Part shown: positions 24,957 through 32,553 of the stretch, in pieces
Layout: every line of letters starts with the position of its first letter
How positions within the stretch are numbered: the stretch's first letter is position 1
Source: CAYWNA01 sp964459305
GTDB taxonomy: Bacteria; Planctomycetota; Planctomycetia; Pirellulales; Pirellulaceae
Length of the DNA: 64,000 nucleotides
Assembly: GCA_964459305.1 (NCBI GenBank)
Contig: CAYWNA010000012.1
Coordinates: forward strand, 41,539 to 105,538
Reading direction: 5' to 3'
Notes under the pieces: model-generated
Database searches by the model: none
The model's input: the letters and a program-made list of their open reading frames with translations, nothing else
Told to the model about the DNA's origin: nothing
Made by a program: the position numbers and the translations under genes

Positions 24957-26894
24957 ATGTCAAAAAGTCGACCTCGCGAGCTTTGGGGTACCCGTATCGG
25001 TGTGATTCTGGCCGTTGCCGGAAGTGCAGTCGGGCTCGGCAACTTCTTGCGATTCCCTGGTCAGGCGGCGCAGAACGGCGGCGGTGCCTTCTTGCTGCCG
25101 TATTTCATCTCGCTGCTAGTTCTCGGCATCCCCCTGTGCTGGGCCGAATGGACCATGGGCCGGTACGGCGGCACGCGCGGTTTCAACTCGTCGCCAGGTA
25201 TCTTCAGCGTCATCTGGCGAAACCGGTTGGCCAAGTACTGCGGCGGCGTGGCCCTGCTCATTCCGCTGGTCATCTACATGTATTACGTCCTGATCGAAGC
25301 CTGGTGCCTGGGCTACGCGATCAACTACGTGACTGGCGATCTGATGATCGACACGGGCGGAAGGGTCGACCAACTGATTGCACAGGCGCCAGACGACTAC
25401 GTCAAGTCGCTTGTGGAAACCGAAGGAATGGTCGAGGAACTGGCCCGTCAGAAAGCCGGTCAACTGACCGACGGCAAGAAGGCATCCATGGCCTTCGGAA
25501 GTTTTTTCGGTGAATTTGTCGGCAGCGGCGCGGACGGGGCGATTCTGGAAGCCGGAACTCACAAATTGCCATGGCTGCTCGTCGGCACCTTCGCATTCAA
25601 CTTCATCCTCATCTATCGCGGTGTTAACAAAGGTATCGAGACTTTCTGCCGCTTCGCCATGCCCACAATGGTGTTCTTGGCCATCATCGTGCTCATCCGA
25701 GTGTTGACACTGGGTACACCCGACCCAGCGAATCCAGACCAGTCGGTGATCGGCGGGCTGGGTTTCATGTGGAACCCGCAACCAAAGAAGTTGCTAGACC
25801 CCGAAACCTGGCTTGCGGCATCCGGGCAGATATTCTTCAGCCTGTCGGTTGGTTTCGGGATCATCATCAACTATGCCAGCTACCTTCGCCGGAACGACGA
25901 TGTGGTCCTCAGTGGGCTTACCTCCAGCAGCATGAACGAGTTTTTCGAGGTTTGTCTTGGCGGACTCATCACCCTGCCGGCAGCCTTCATCTTCTTGGGC
26001 GTGGCCACGGGCGAGCAAGGGACGTTTGGCCTGGGATTCGTCGCGCTGCCGAATGTGTTTGCCCTGATGCCCGGAGGTCAGTTGTTCGGGTTCCTGTGGT
26101 TCTTCATGCTGTTCATCGCGGCCATCACCAGCAGCGTCTCGATGCTGCAACCTGTGATCGCATTCTTGGAAGAAGGGTTCGGCCTGAAACGCCACGCGTC
26201 GGCCGCGATCTTGGGATTGATTGCCGCTCTTGGGTGCGGGTTCGTCCTCTACTTCTCGGAAGGCCTGACAGCCCTTGACACGTTCGACTTCTGGGTCGGT
26301 AGCGTGCTGATTTTTGTGCTGGCAACGATCCAAGCGCTCTTGTACGGCTGGGCCTTTGGCATCAAGAAAGGCGACGTGGAGATGCACCAAGGCGCCCACA
26401 TACGCGTTCCCAAGTTTGTACAGTACATGCTGAAGTACGTTGTGCCGGTGTATCTGCTCTTCATCTTCGCCATGTTCTGCTGGGAGAAGCTGCCGAACAA
26501 ACAGGAGCCTGTTTTCACAAGCGCTGTCACGCACGCGGATACTTTGAGCAGCGGCCGGGTATCGGACGCTCTGCGGCAAGAGTTCATCGCGCAAGACTTG
26601 ACCTTACCCGCCGCGTTGAGCGTGGCCTCGGATGCGCCCAATGGCCCTTGGACGCTCCGCGATGAAGGAGAGACACCGCTGTTTGTACTGCACCGCGAGT
26701 TGGACGCCGATGCAGGAAATGGGGAAGTCCTATCGGTCAAGGAATACAAGTTCGGGTACATCGCGACGATCGCCCGCGACCGTGTCGCACTATCTTCCGT
26801 GGCGTTTATCGCGACGGTCCTGATATTTCTACTGGTTTTGGTTCACATTGCGGGCCGACGATGGACCGCTGAAGGACGCTACGACAACATTTGA
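24957..26894 (+). CDS. Sodium-dependent NSS (SNF) family transporter
   Basis: This 645-aa inner-membrane symporter of the neurotransmitter:sodium symporter family takes up amino acids or related compounds with Na+. WGTRIGVILAVAGSAVGLGN followed by RFPGQAAQNGGGAFLLPY is the strongly conserved TM1-TM2 signature with the unwound TM1 substrate/Na+ site. Around 12 helices are visible. Unlike the compact LeuT, it has an extra hydrophilic loop of ~60 residues after TM3 (about 130-195) and another of ~90 residues between TM11 and the last helix (about 520-610). ATG 24957 follows an ideal GGAGG. A 54-aa membrane peptide gene begins 28 bases after its stop, the arrangement of NSS transporters with a small accessory subunit. 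Confidence 0.93.
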   Translation: MSKSRPRELWGTRIGVILAVAGSAVGLGNFLRFPGQAAQNGGGAFLLPYFISLLVLGIPLCWAEWTMGRYGGTRGFNSSPGIFSVIWRNRLAKYCGGVALLIPLVIYMYYVLIEAWCLGYAINYVTGDLMIDTGGRVDQLIAQAPDDYVKSLVETEGMVEELARQKAGQLTDGKKASMAFGSFFGEFVGSGADGAILEAGTHKLPWLLVGTFAFNFILIYRGVNKGIETFCRFAMPTMVFLAIIVLIRVLTLGTPDPANPDQSVIGGLGFMWNPQPKKLLDPETWLAASGQIFFSLSVGFGIIINYASYLRRNDDVVLSGLTSSSMNEFFEVCLGGLITLPAAFIFLGVATGEQGTFGLGFVALPNVFALMPGGQLFGFLWFFMLFIAAITSSVSMLQPVIAFLEEGFGLKRHASAAILGLIAALGCGFVLYFSEGLTALDTFDFWVGSVLIFVLATIQALLYGWAFGIKKGDVEMHQGAHIRVPKFVQYMLKYVVPVYLLFIFAMFCWEKLPNKQEPVFTSAVTHADTLSSGRVSDALRQEFIAQDLTLPAALSVASDAPNGPWTLRDEGETPLFVLHRELDADAGNGEVLSVKEYKFGYIATIARDRVALSSVAFIATVLIFLLVLVHIAGRRWTAEGRYDNI

Positions 26895-26922
26895 CACCAG
26901 ACAGCCCAACAAGGAATCGATC

Positions 26923-27087
26923 ATGACCGTTGGTGGCTGGATCGTAATGAGCTTGTCCGTTTGCTCGGTATTGTCCCTCGTCAGCTTCTGTCTCTATCGC
27001 GTGCTGACACTTCCGCCGGTCGACGTGGAAGAGCATCTGAAGGGACCGCTGGAAATAGACACACAGGACACCATCGACGCGGATTGA
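26923..27087 (+). CDS. Small single-helix NSS transporter accessory subunit (MetS-like)
   Basis: A 54-aa protein with ATG 26923 and AAGGAA 6-12 bases upstream. It has one transmembrane helix (IVMSLSVCSVLSLVSFCLYR) followed by an acidic tail (VDVEEHLKGPLEIDTQDT). Its position directly after an NSS transporter matches the small subunits known from methionine/alanine NSS importers such as MetP-MetS, which are needed for transport activity. Those are also ~50-60 residues with a single N-terminal helix. Sequence similarity to MetS cannot be judged by eye at this length, so the assignment rests on size, topology and position. Confidence 0.65.
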   Translation: MTVGGWIVMSLSVCSVLSLVSFCLYRVLTLPPVDVEEHLKGPLEIDTQDTIDAD

Positions 27088-27097
27088 CGGACTGCGG

Positions 27098-27607
27098 CTA
27101 CCTGACGGGTGGCTTTCCCAACAGACGGCGAAGTAGCCCGATTTGTCCGGCGTGCAGCATTTCGTGATGAGCGCAGAAAAACAGTGCGCCCAGTTTTGTG
27201 TTGTAGACGGCGTACGGCTCTTCGATCGGTTCGTTCAAGTCGTCCTCGCGGCAGTCCGCCAGCTCCGTCATCGCTTGCCGGTGGACTCGATCGAGCACCG
27301 AAGCTATTTCCGTAGGGGCCGGGTACTTCGACGGGTCTGTGACCGGTGTCGAACCGCGGCTGAACTGCTTGCGGAATTTGCCGGTCATCAACTCCATGTC
27401 TTCCGGCTGGCGGCCACGGATGCGGAAAAGGCAGAGCCCGTACTCGGCCATCGCCAAATGACCGATTTGCCACGCGATATGGGTGATTCCTTCAGCAGGC
27501 TGCCCAAACCAATCTTCGTCGGTCAGTCCTTCCAGCAGCGTCTTCGTGTACTCGCGAGCGGCCTCGATCTGCTTGATCGCGAGTTCCAGGCGGATTCCAT
27601 CAGACAT
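27098..27607 (-). CDS. DinB-superfamily protein
   Basis: This 169-aa protein is predicted to form the four-helix bundle of the DinB/YfiT superfamily, whose members use a metal bound by three histidines and often act as thiol-dependent transferases (bacillithiol, mycothiol). The candidate ligands are His in ITHIAWQIGHLAMAEYG near the N-terminus and the pair in FFCAHHEMLHAGQIGLLRR near the C-terminus. The latter is the hallmark 'H..(L)H.GQI..L' motif. Start ATG 27607. It is convergent with the small transporter subunit (10 bases between stops), so the two are not co-transcribed. The substrate is unknown. Confidence 0.75.
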   Translation of the reverse strand: MSDGIRLELAIKQIEAAREYTKTLLEGLTDEDWFGQPAEGITHIAWQIGHLAMAEYGLCLFRIRGRQPEDMELMTGKFRKQFSRGSTPVTDPSKYPAPTEIASVLDRVHRQAMTELADCREDDLNEPIEEPYAVYNTKLGALFFCAHHEMLHAGQIGLLRRLLGKPPVR

Positions 27608-27714
27608 GATAGTAGCAGTCTCACGGTTCGAGTTTCGTCAGGGAAGGTCCTGACCTGCTGGTTTGGACCATGATGGGCAATTGTACTCTTTCCGCAACAG
27701 GGTAAAACAGAGTC

Positions 27715-29379
27715 ATGTCCGAATCGCTACTGAAGATATCCGGCGGCTGCGTTTACGATCCGCTGAACGGTGTCGACGGCCAAGTACAAGACATCTGGAT
27801 CCAAGGCGGCAAAATCGTCGAGCCTCCAACCGATCCGGACGTCAAGCCCACGAGCACGCTGAACGCAACGGGGTTGGTCGTGATGCCAGGCGGTATCGAC
27901 ATGCACTGTCACATCGCCGGACCGAAGGTCAACGCCGCTCGCAAAATGCGACCCGAGGAGAAGCGGCATGGCCAAGTGGTCCATCGCACGGCCCAGACAC
28001 ACAGCGGGACCATGGGCAGCGTCCCCAGCACGTTTGCCACGGGCTACAAGTACATCGGACTGGGGTATACCACCGCTTTCGACGCTGCAGTGCCACCATT
28101 GGCGGCCCGCCATGCGCACGAGGAGTTCCATGATACGCCCTGTATCGACAAAGGCTTCTACGTCTTGATGGGCAACAACCACTACGTGATGAAGGCGATC
28201 AAGGATCGGGAGCCGGAGCGTATGAAAGGGTTCGTTGCCTGGCTATTGGGAGCCGCCAAAGGGATGGCTGTCAAGCTGGTCAACCCGGGAGGCGTCGAGG
28301 TCTGGAAGCACCATTCGGGCGGCAACGTTAGTGGTCTTGACGAGCCGGTTGACTACTACGATGTGACCTCGCGCGAGATCATCCGAGAGACGGCGCGCAC
28401 CGCCGACGAGCTAGGGCTGCCGCATGCCGTCCACATTCACCCAAACAACCTGGGCTTGCCGGGCAACTGGCAAACCACGCTGGAAACCATGAACGCGTTG
28501 GACGGCCATCGCGGCCACATGACTCACATCCAGTTCCACAGCTACGGTGGCGGCGAAGGCGATGAGAGTACGTTCAGTTCAGAAGTCGCGCCGCTGGCGG
28601 ATTACGTCAACTCGCACGAGAACGTGACGGTGGACGTGGGGCAGGTGCTGTTTGGTGAGACCACCAGCATGACAGGTGACGGCCCGCTAGGTTACTATTT
28701 GCACAACGTGTACGGCACCAAGTGGTTCAGCTCCGATACCGAATTGGAGGCGGGGTGCGGCATCGTGCCGATCAAGTACCGCAACAAGAGTCTGATACAC
28801 GCATGGCAATGGGCAATTGGTCTGGAATGGTACCTAATGGTCGATGATCCTTGGCGAGTCGTGATGAGCACAGATCATCCCAACGGCGGCTCGTTCCTGG
28901 CATATCCGCAAATCATCAGGCTGTTGATGGACAGTACCTACCGCAAGGATGTGCTGAAGACCGTGCATCGAGGCGTCGCCGAAGGATCGGTATTGGCCGA
29001 TCTGGACCGCGAGTACTCGTTGAATGAGATTGCCATTATTACCCGCGCGGGTCCGGCCAAGCTTCTGGGGCTGAGAAACAAAGGTCACCTCGGACCCGGG
29101 GCGGATGCCGACGTCACGATCTACACGCCGCACGAAAACAAGGAAACAATGTTCGAGCTTCCCCGTTACGTCATCAAGTCGGGACGCATCCTGGTCGAAG
29201 AGGGCGACCTTCGAGAATCACTGATCGGCAAGACACTGCACGTGGCGCCCGAGTACGACCCTGCCATCGAGAACGACATCAGCGACTGGTTCGAGCAATA
29301 CTACTCGATTCGTTTCCGCAACTACCCGGTGGCGGACGATTACCTGCACGATGCCGAGACAGTGCCCTGCAGCAGATAG
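27715..29379 (+). CDS. fhcA: Formylmethanofuran dehydrogenase / formyltransferase-hydrolase subunit A
   Basis: FhcA (FmdA/FwdA) is an amidohydrolase with a dinuclear zinc centre. In aerobic methylotrophs and planctomycetes the Fhc complex releases formate from formyl-methanofuran in the tetrahydromethanopterin C1 pathway. The 554-aa length is normal. The first metal motif MPGGIDMHCHIAGPKVNAAR (about 58-77), HAVHIHPNNLGLPGNW, GHMTHIQFHSYGGG, STDHPNGGSFLAYP (metal Asp) and ITRAGPAKLLGL with a C-terminal GPGADADVTIY segment are all characteristic. The gene stands alone: none of fhcB, fhcC, fhcD, mch, mtdB or fae is in the window, so partners must be elsewhere. ATG 27715 was taken; no strong ribosome binding site is visible. 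Confidence 0.9.
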   Translation: MSESLLKISGGCVYDPLNGVDGQVQDIWIQGGKIVEPPTDPDVKPTSTLNATGLVVMPGGIDMHCHIAGPKVNAARKMRPEEKRHGQVVHRTAQTHSGTMGSVPSTFATGYKYIGLGYTTAFDAAVPPLAARHAHEEFHDTPCIDKGFYVLMGNNHYVMKAIKDREPERMKGFVAWLLGAAKGMAVKLVNPGGVEVWKHHSGGNVSGLDEPVDYYDVTSREIIRETARTADELGLPHAVHIHPNNLGLPGNWQTTLETMNALDGHRGHMTHIQFHSYGGGEGDESTFSSEVAPLADYVNSHENVTVDVGQVLFGETTSMTGDGPLGYYLHNVYGTKWFSSDTELEAGCGIVPIKYRNKSLIHAWQWAIGLEWYLMVDDPWRVVMSTDHPNGGSFLAYPQIIRLLMDSTYRKDVLKTVHRGVAEGSVLADLDREYSLNEIAIITRAGPAKLLGLRNKGHLGPGADADVTIYTPHENKETMFELPRYVIKSGRILVEEGDLRESLIGKTLHVAPEYDPAIENDISDWFEQYYSIRFRNYPVADDYLHDAETVPCSR

Positions 29380-29572
29380 CTCTCCCCAAATAACTAAACC
29401 TCACCCGCGCGGGACCATGAACACCTCTGCCTCGGGAGGGGCTTGCTGGGCTGATTTGCCTGCGGGGAAGAAAGACGATAAACTGTTGGCCACAGAATTC
29501 ATCAGTCGAACTTGATGGGAAGCGTAATCGACCACTCGGATTGCCTTCCCGCTTTCGCTACGGTTACCGTCC

Positions 29573-30469
29573 ATGGCTACAGTCCTTGTGGTTGACGAGT
29601 CCCGAATCGACCAGCGGTTGGTCAGTTCGTTGCTGGAAGATGCGCCGGGTTTGAGCGTCGAGTTTGCCGCCAATGGGCGCGAGGCTCTGGACCGTATCGA
29701 GGCCACGGCGCCTGATTTGGTTGTGACCGATCTTGTCATGCCCGAAATGAACGGCGTCGAGCTGTTGGCCAACGTCAACCGCACCCATCCGCTGATTCCT
29801 GTGGTCTTGATGACCGCCATCGACAACGAGGAGATTGCGGCAGATGCTGCTCGATGGGGCGCAACCGCATACATCCCAAAAACGGCGCTTTCCAGACTGT
29901 TGCCGGGCATTGTCAAGGAACTGTTGACGTTGGCCCAGGAGAAACAAGAAGTCAGCCGTCTTCTGCATAGCATCACGGAATCGCAAACTACGTTCGTGCT
30001 GAAGGACAACGATACGTCGCTCATCGCGCATCTGTTGGAATACGCCGGTGGGTGCCTTGTCAACTCGGGGGTCTGCCAGGAGGGCATGGAAGACCTGATC
30101 TGCCTAGCCCTGGAAGAGGCGTTGCGCAACGCCATACACCACGGCAACTTGGAGTTGAGTTCCGAGTTGCGCGAAATGGAAGACGACGAGGTTTTCGCGG
30201 CATTGGCAGACGAGCGGCGGCGCGTCGCACCGTACTGCGACCGAGAGGTCTGTGTGAAAGTGAGTGTTTCGAACGATGGCGTGACGTTTGTGGTGCGCGA
30301 CGACGGCAACGGCTTCGATCTGTCGACCGTGCCCGATCCTACGTCCGACGAAGGTCTGGAGTCCGCGACGGGTCGCGGCATTCTGCTAATGCAATCGCTG
30401 ATGGACGAGGTGACATTCAACGAAAAAGGCAACGAAGTCACCATGATCAAACGGCCGCCGGCTGAGTAG
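29573..30469 (+). CDS. Response regulator receiver fused to HATPase_c (RsbW-like) domain
   Basis: The 298-aa cytoplasmic protein has an N-terminal receiver domain (about 1-120): acidic pocket in VLVVDESRID, phosphoacceptor Asp in VVTDLVMPEMNG, switch Thr in VVLMTAID and Lys in AYIPKTALS. A short helical linker leads to a GHKL ATPase domain (about 150-297) with N box ALEEALRNAIHHGN, G1 box VVRDDGNGFDL and G2 box ATGRGILLMQSL. No phosphoacceptor His region exists, so it is not a sensor kinase. RsbW/SpoIIAB-type ATPases phosphorylate anti-anti-sigma factors or bind sigma factors. A phosphorylation-controlled partner-switching role is therefore likely, with the target unknown. It lies 193 bases after fhcA. 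Confidence 0.85.
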   Translation: MATVLVVDESRIDQRLVSSLLEDAPGLSVEFAANGREALDRIEATAPDLVVTDLVMPEMNGVELLANVNRTHPLIPVVLMTAIDNEEIAADAARWGATAYIPKTALSRLLPGIVKELLTLAQEKQEVSRLLHSITESQTTFVLKDNDTSLIAHLLEYAGGCLVNSGVCQEGMEDLICLALEEALRNAIHHGNLELSSELREMEDDEVFAALADERRRVAPYCDREVCVKVSVSNDGVTFVVRDDGNGFDLSTVPDPTSDEGLESATGRGILLMQSLMDEVTFNEKGNEVTMIKRPPAE

Positions 30470-30493
30470 ATCGCGCCGGCCGGGCGGGGCGTG

Positions 30494-31285
30494 CTAGACC
30501 CAACGTAACGGATCTCGCTCGTCGCGACTGGCCCATACGGTCAACGTTGCAAACTGTCTGCTCAATTCTTCGGCAAGGAACTCGACGGCGAATCGTTCGC
30601 TGGCGTAGTGTCCCGGCAGCAGCAAGGCAACATCCGTGGCTTCGGCTTCCAGGCAAGTGTGGAAACTCGTTTCGCCCGTCACCAGTGCATCGCACCCGGC
30701 ACGACGGGCGGGCTCCAGAAATTCGCCGGCCGCACCGCAGGCCACTGCAACGCGTTTGATTCTTCGATCGCGCGATCCGACCACGTGCAGCCCGTCCAAC
30801 GACAGGAATGACTTCAGCTTTTCCGCAAGTTCCATCAGCCCGGTATCTTCTTCCAGTGTGCCGCAACGGCCGGCCCCAAGTCCAAATGCATCTTGCTCGT
30901 TGGCGACAAGCGGCGCAATCCCTTCCAGTCCCAACCCTTCGGCCAATCGCTGGTTGATGCCTCCGGCCGCGGAATCGAATGCCGTATGAGGACTGTACAC
31001 GGCGATTCCCGCGCCGATCAGTTCCAATAGCAAACGGCTCGGCGTGCTTTCCGTCGTCAGCCGTTTCAGTGGTCGAAATGGCAACGGATGGTGCGCGACG
31101 ATCAGATCCGCGCGCTCGCGAACCGCCTCGCCGGCGCTGGCAGGCGTGACAGTCAGGCAAGTCATGATTTTCGCGACTTCTTGGCTCGGATCTCCGACCA
31201 AGAGCCCCACGTTGTCCCAGTCTTCCGCCAAATGCGCCGGCGCAAACTCCTGCAAGAAATCACAGACAGCTTGTAACTCAATCAT
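30494..31285 (-). CDS. Nif3/YbgI-family dinuclear metal protein
   Basis: This 263-aa protein belongs to the Nif3-like (DUF34, YbgI) family, which forms hexameric toroids with a two-metal site of unclear function; some are annotated as GTP cyclohydrolase I type 2. The N-terminal AEDWDNVGLLVGDP, metal ligands in DLIVAHHPLPF (paired His) and SPHTAFDSAAGGIN, and the C-terminal CDALVTGETSFHTCLEA and LLLPGHYASERFAVEFL follow the family pattern. ATG 31285 is preferred (AGGGA six bases upstream, and it begins the conserved MIELQ...); a TTG 33 bases upstream is also in frame. It converges on the receiver-ATPase gene. Confidence 0.88.
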   Translation of the reverse strand: MIELQAVCDFLQEFAPAHLAEDWDNVGLLVGDPSQEVAKIMTCLTVTPASAGEAVRERADLIVAHHPLPFRPLKRLTTESTPSRLLLELIGAGIAVYSPHTAFDSAAGGINQRLAEGLGLEGIAPLVANEQDAFGLGAGRCGTLEEDTGLMELAEKLKSFLSLDGLHVVGSRDRRIKRVAVACGAAGEFLEPARRAGCDALVTGETSFHTCLEAEATDVALLLPGHYASERFAVEFLAEELSRQFATLTVWASRDERDPLRWV

Positions 31286-31332
31286 CGCAGTCCCTACCCA
31301 CCTTTGAGTCGACAGCAACCTCGGATACCCTA

Positions 31333-31452
31333 GAGCGTGTCTTCAGTTGTTCGTAGTACCGGCTTCAGCCGGCTGACGCGTAAAGCAGCGCGGCTATTCC
31401 GGCTGAAGCCGGTACCACAAACCGTGTCCTAAGAACTCTTGAAGACGCGCTC
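31333..31452. repeat. REP-like nested palindrome, copy 1
   Basis: GTACCGGCTTCAGCCGG (31356-31372) and its exact reverse complement (31399-31415) form a 17-bp stem; each arm is itself self-complementary. An outer stem GAGCGTGTCTTCA (31333-31345) against 31440-31452 has one G-T pair. The arm and its ACAAAC flank resemble the units at 37331 and 46334. Confidence 0.8.
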
Positions 31453-31537
31453 CTGGAAGGTTCATCGTACTGTTGTGTCTCCGGTACCACAATGGAAGAG
31501 CCTGCGCGTGAATCGGCATGGCGACATCGCGAGGTTA

Positions 31538-31751
31538 GGGGTCGGGTGTTCAGAAATTCAGTAGTTCCGAATTTTGTAGCCGAAGTCGCCAAGACTTTGG
31601 CCTGAACAGGCGAAAACTCCAAACTCTGGCGAGTTCGGCTGCCCATCGAGAGAAAAATTCGGAACTACTGAAGTTCATTTTTCGCGACCATCAGCTTTCC
31701 CGTCGGCATGCGTATTCCTCGCGAAAAATGAACTTCTGAACACCCGACCCC
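31538..31751. repeat. Nested three-stem palindromic structure (214 nt)
   Basis: Three perfect inverted repeats are nested. P1 pairs GGGGTCGGGTGTTCAGAA (31538-31555) with 31734-31751, 18 bp. P2 pairs TTCAGTAGTTCCGAATTTT (31557-31575) with 31654-31672, 19 bp. P3 pairs GAAGTTCATTTTTCGCGA (31670-31687) with 31719-31736, 18 bp. Drawn as RNA or extruded DNA this is a three-way junction, with P2 capped by hairpin element copy 2 (31576-31642). P3 overlaps P2 and P1 by three bases at each end. It ends 19 bases before the GTG of the isomerase gene. Confidence 0.9.
31576..31642 (+). repeat. Dispersed hairpin element, copy 2 (core)
   Basis: Arms 31576-31600 and 31619-31642 match the arms of copies 1 and 3 (GTAGCCGAAGTCGCC on the left, CTCTGGCGAGTTCGGCT on the right). 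One extra A lies in the left arm and the loop is unrelated. The left-arm/right-arm polarity equals that of copy 3, so it points toward the downstream plus-strand isomerase gene. The conserved outer flanks of the other copies are replaced here by the P2 stem. Confidence 0.8.
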
Positions 31752-31770
31752 GTTTTGGAAGAGGATTGCC

Positions 31771-32553
31771 GTGCTTGAACTGAAAATCGGAATTCAACTG
31801 GCCAGCCTTCGCCTGCCGCTGAAACTGGCGATTCGTCAAGCGGCGGAACTGGGCGCCAAGGCTGTGGAAATCGATGCCCGTGGCGAAGTGAAGCCGCGCG
31901 ACTTGTCGCAGACGGGCCTGCGCCATTTGCGGAAGATGCTGGATGACTACCATCTTCACGTGTGCGCCGTCGGGTTTCGCACTCGCCGGGGCTACAATGT
32001 GCAGGAGGATCTCGAACGGCGTGTCCAGGCCACCAAGGAAGCGATGGATTTCGCGTACAAGCTGGCCGCGCCGGCCGTGGTGAATCACGTGGGAAGAGTC
32101 CCCAGCAGCCGGGAGGATCCGGAGTGGGAGCTGCTCGTGGAGACGCTCGGCGATCTTGGACACCACGGCGCACGTGTCGGATCGATCTTGGCGGCGCGCA
32201 CCGGCGCGGAAAGCGGCGAAGATTTGGCCGGGCTGATAACCGCTTTGCCGTCGGGATCAATCGGTGTGGACTTCGATCCGGGGAATCTGATCGTGAACGG
32301 CTTCTCGGTTTCGGAGGCCGCGGTCGCACTGGGGGCAAATGTGGTGCATGTTCATGCAAAAGACGGCGTGCGCGATCTGGCCCAAGGACGGGGTCTGGAG
32401 ACAACAATGGGCGAGGGCGCGGTTGACTTTCCCGAACTGCTGGGGCTTCTCGAAGAGCACGGATACCGTGGCTACTTCACCATCGAGCGTCAGACGGCGG
32501 AGAATCCGCTGCCCGACATCAAAAGAGCGATACAATACCTACGAAGCCTCTAG
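31771..32553 (+). CDS. Sugar phosphate isomerase/epimerase-like TIM-barrel protein
   Basis: This 260-aa single-domain TIM barrel of the xylose isomerase-like (AP_endonuc_2) superfamily starts at GTG 31771, six bases after GAGGA. Typical barrel elements are IGIQLASLRLPLKLAIRQAA, GAKAVEIDARGEV, SIGVDFDPGNLIVNG (metal Asp), NVVHVHAKDGV (metal His) and YFTIERQTAENPL (metal Glu). These enzymes interconvert keto sugars or inositol derivatives in the cytoplasm using a divalent metal; the substrate is not known. Its 5' region is dominated by the nested palindromes at 31538-31751. The 3' end overlaps the stop of the convergent epimerase gene by four bases. Confidence 0.85.
   Translation: MLELKIGIQLASLRLPLKLAIRQAAELGAKAVEIDARGEVKPRDLSQTGLRHLRKMLDDYHLHVCAVGFRTRRGYNVQEDLERRVQATKEAMDFAYKLAAPAVVNHVGRVPSSREDPEWELLVETLGDLGHHGARVGSILAARTGAESGEDLAGLITALPSGSIGVDFDPGNLIVNGFSVSEAAVALGANVVHVHAKDGVRDLAQGRGLETTMGEGAVDFPELLGLLEEHGYRGYFTIERQTAENPLPDIKRAIQYLRSL

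Noticed and set aside
31365..31646. A 93-codon frame inside the palindromic region upstream of the isomerase
   Set aside because: It is composed almost entirely of inverted-repeat sequence and has no ribosome binding site.
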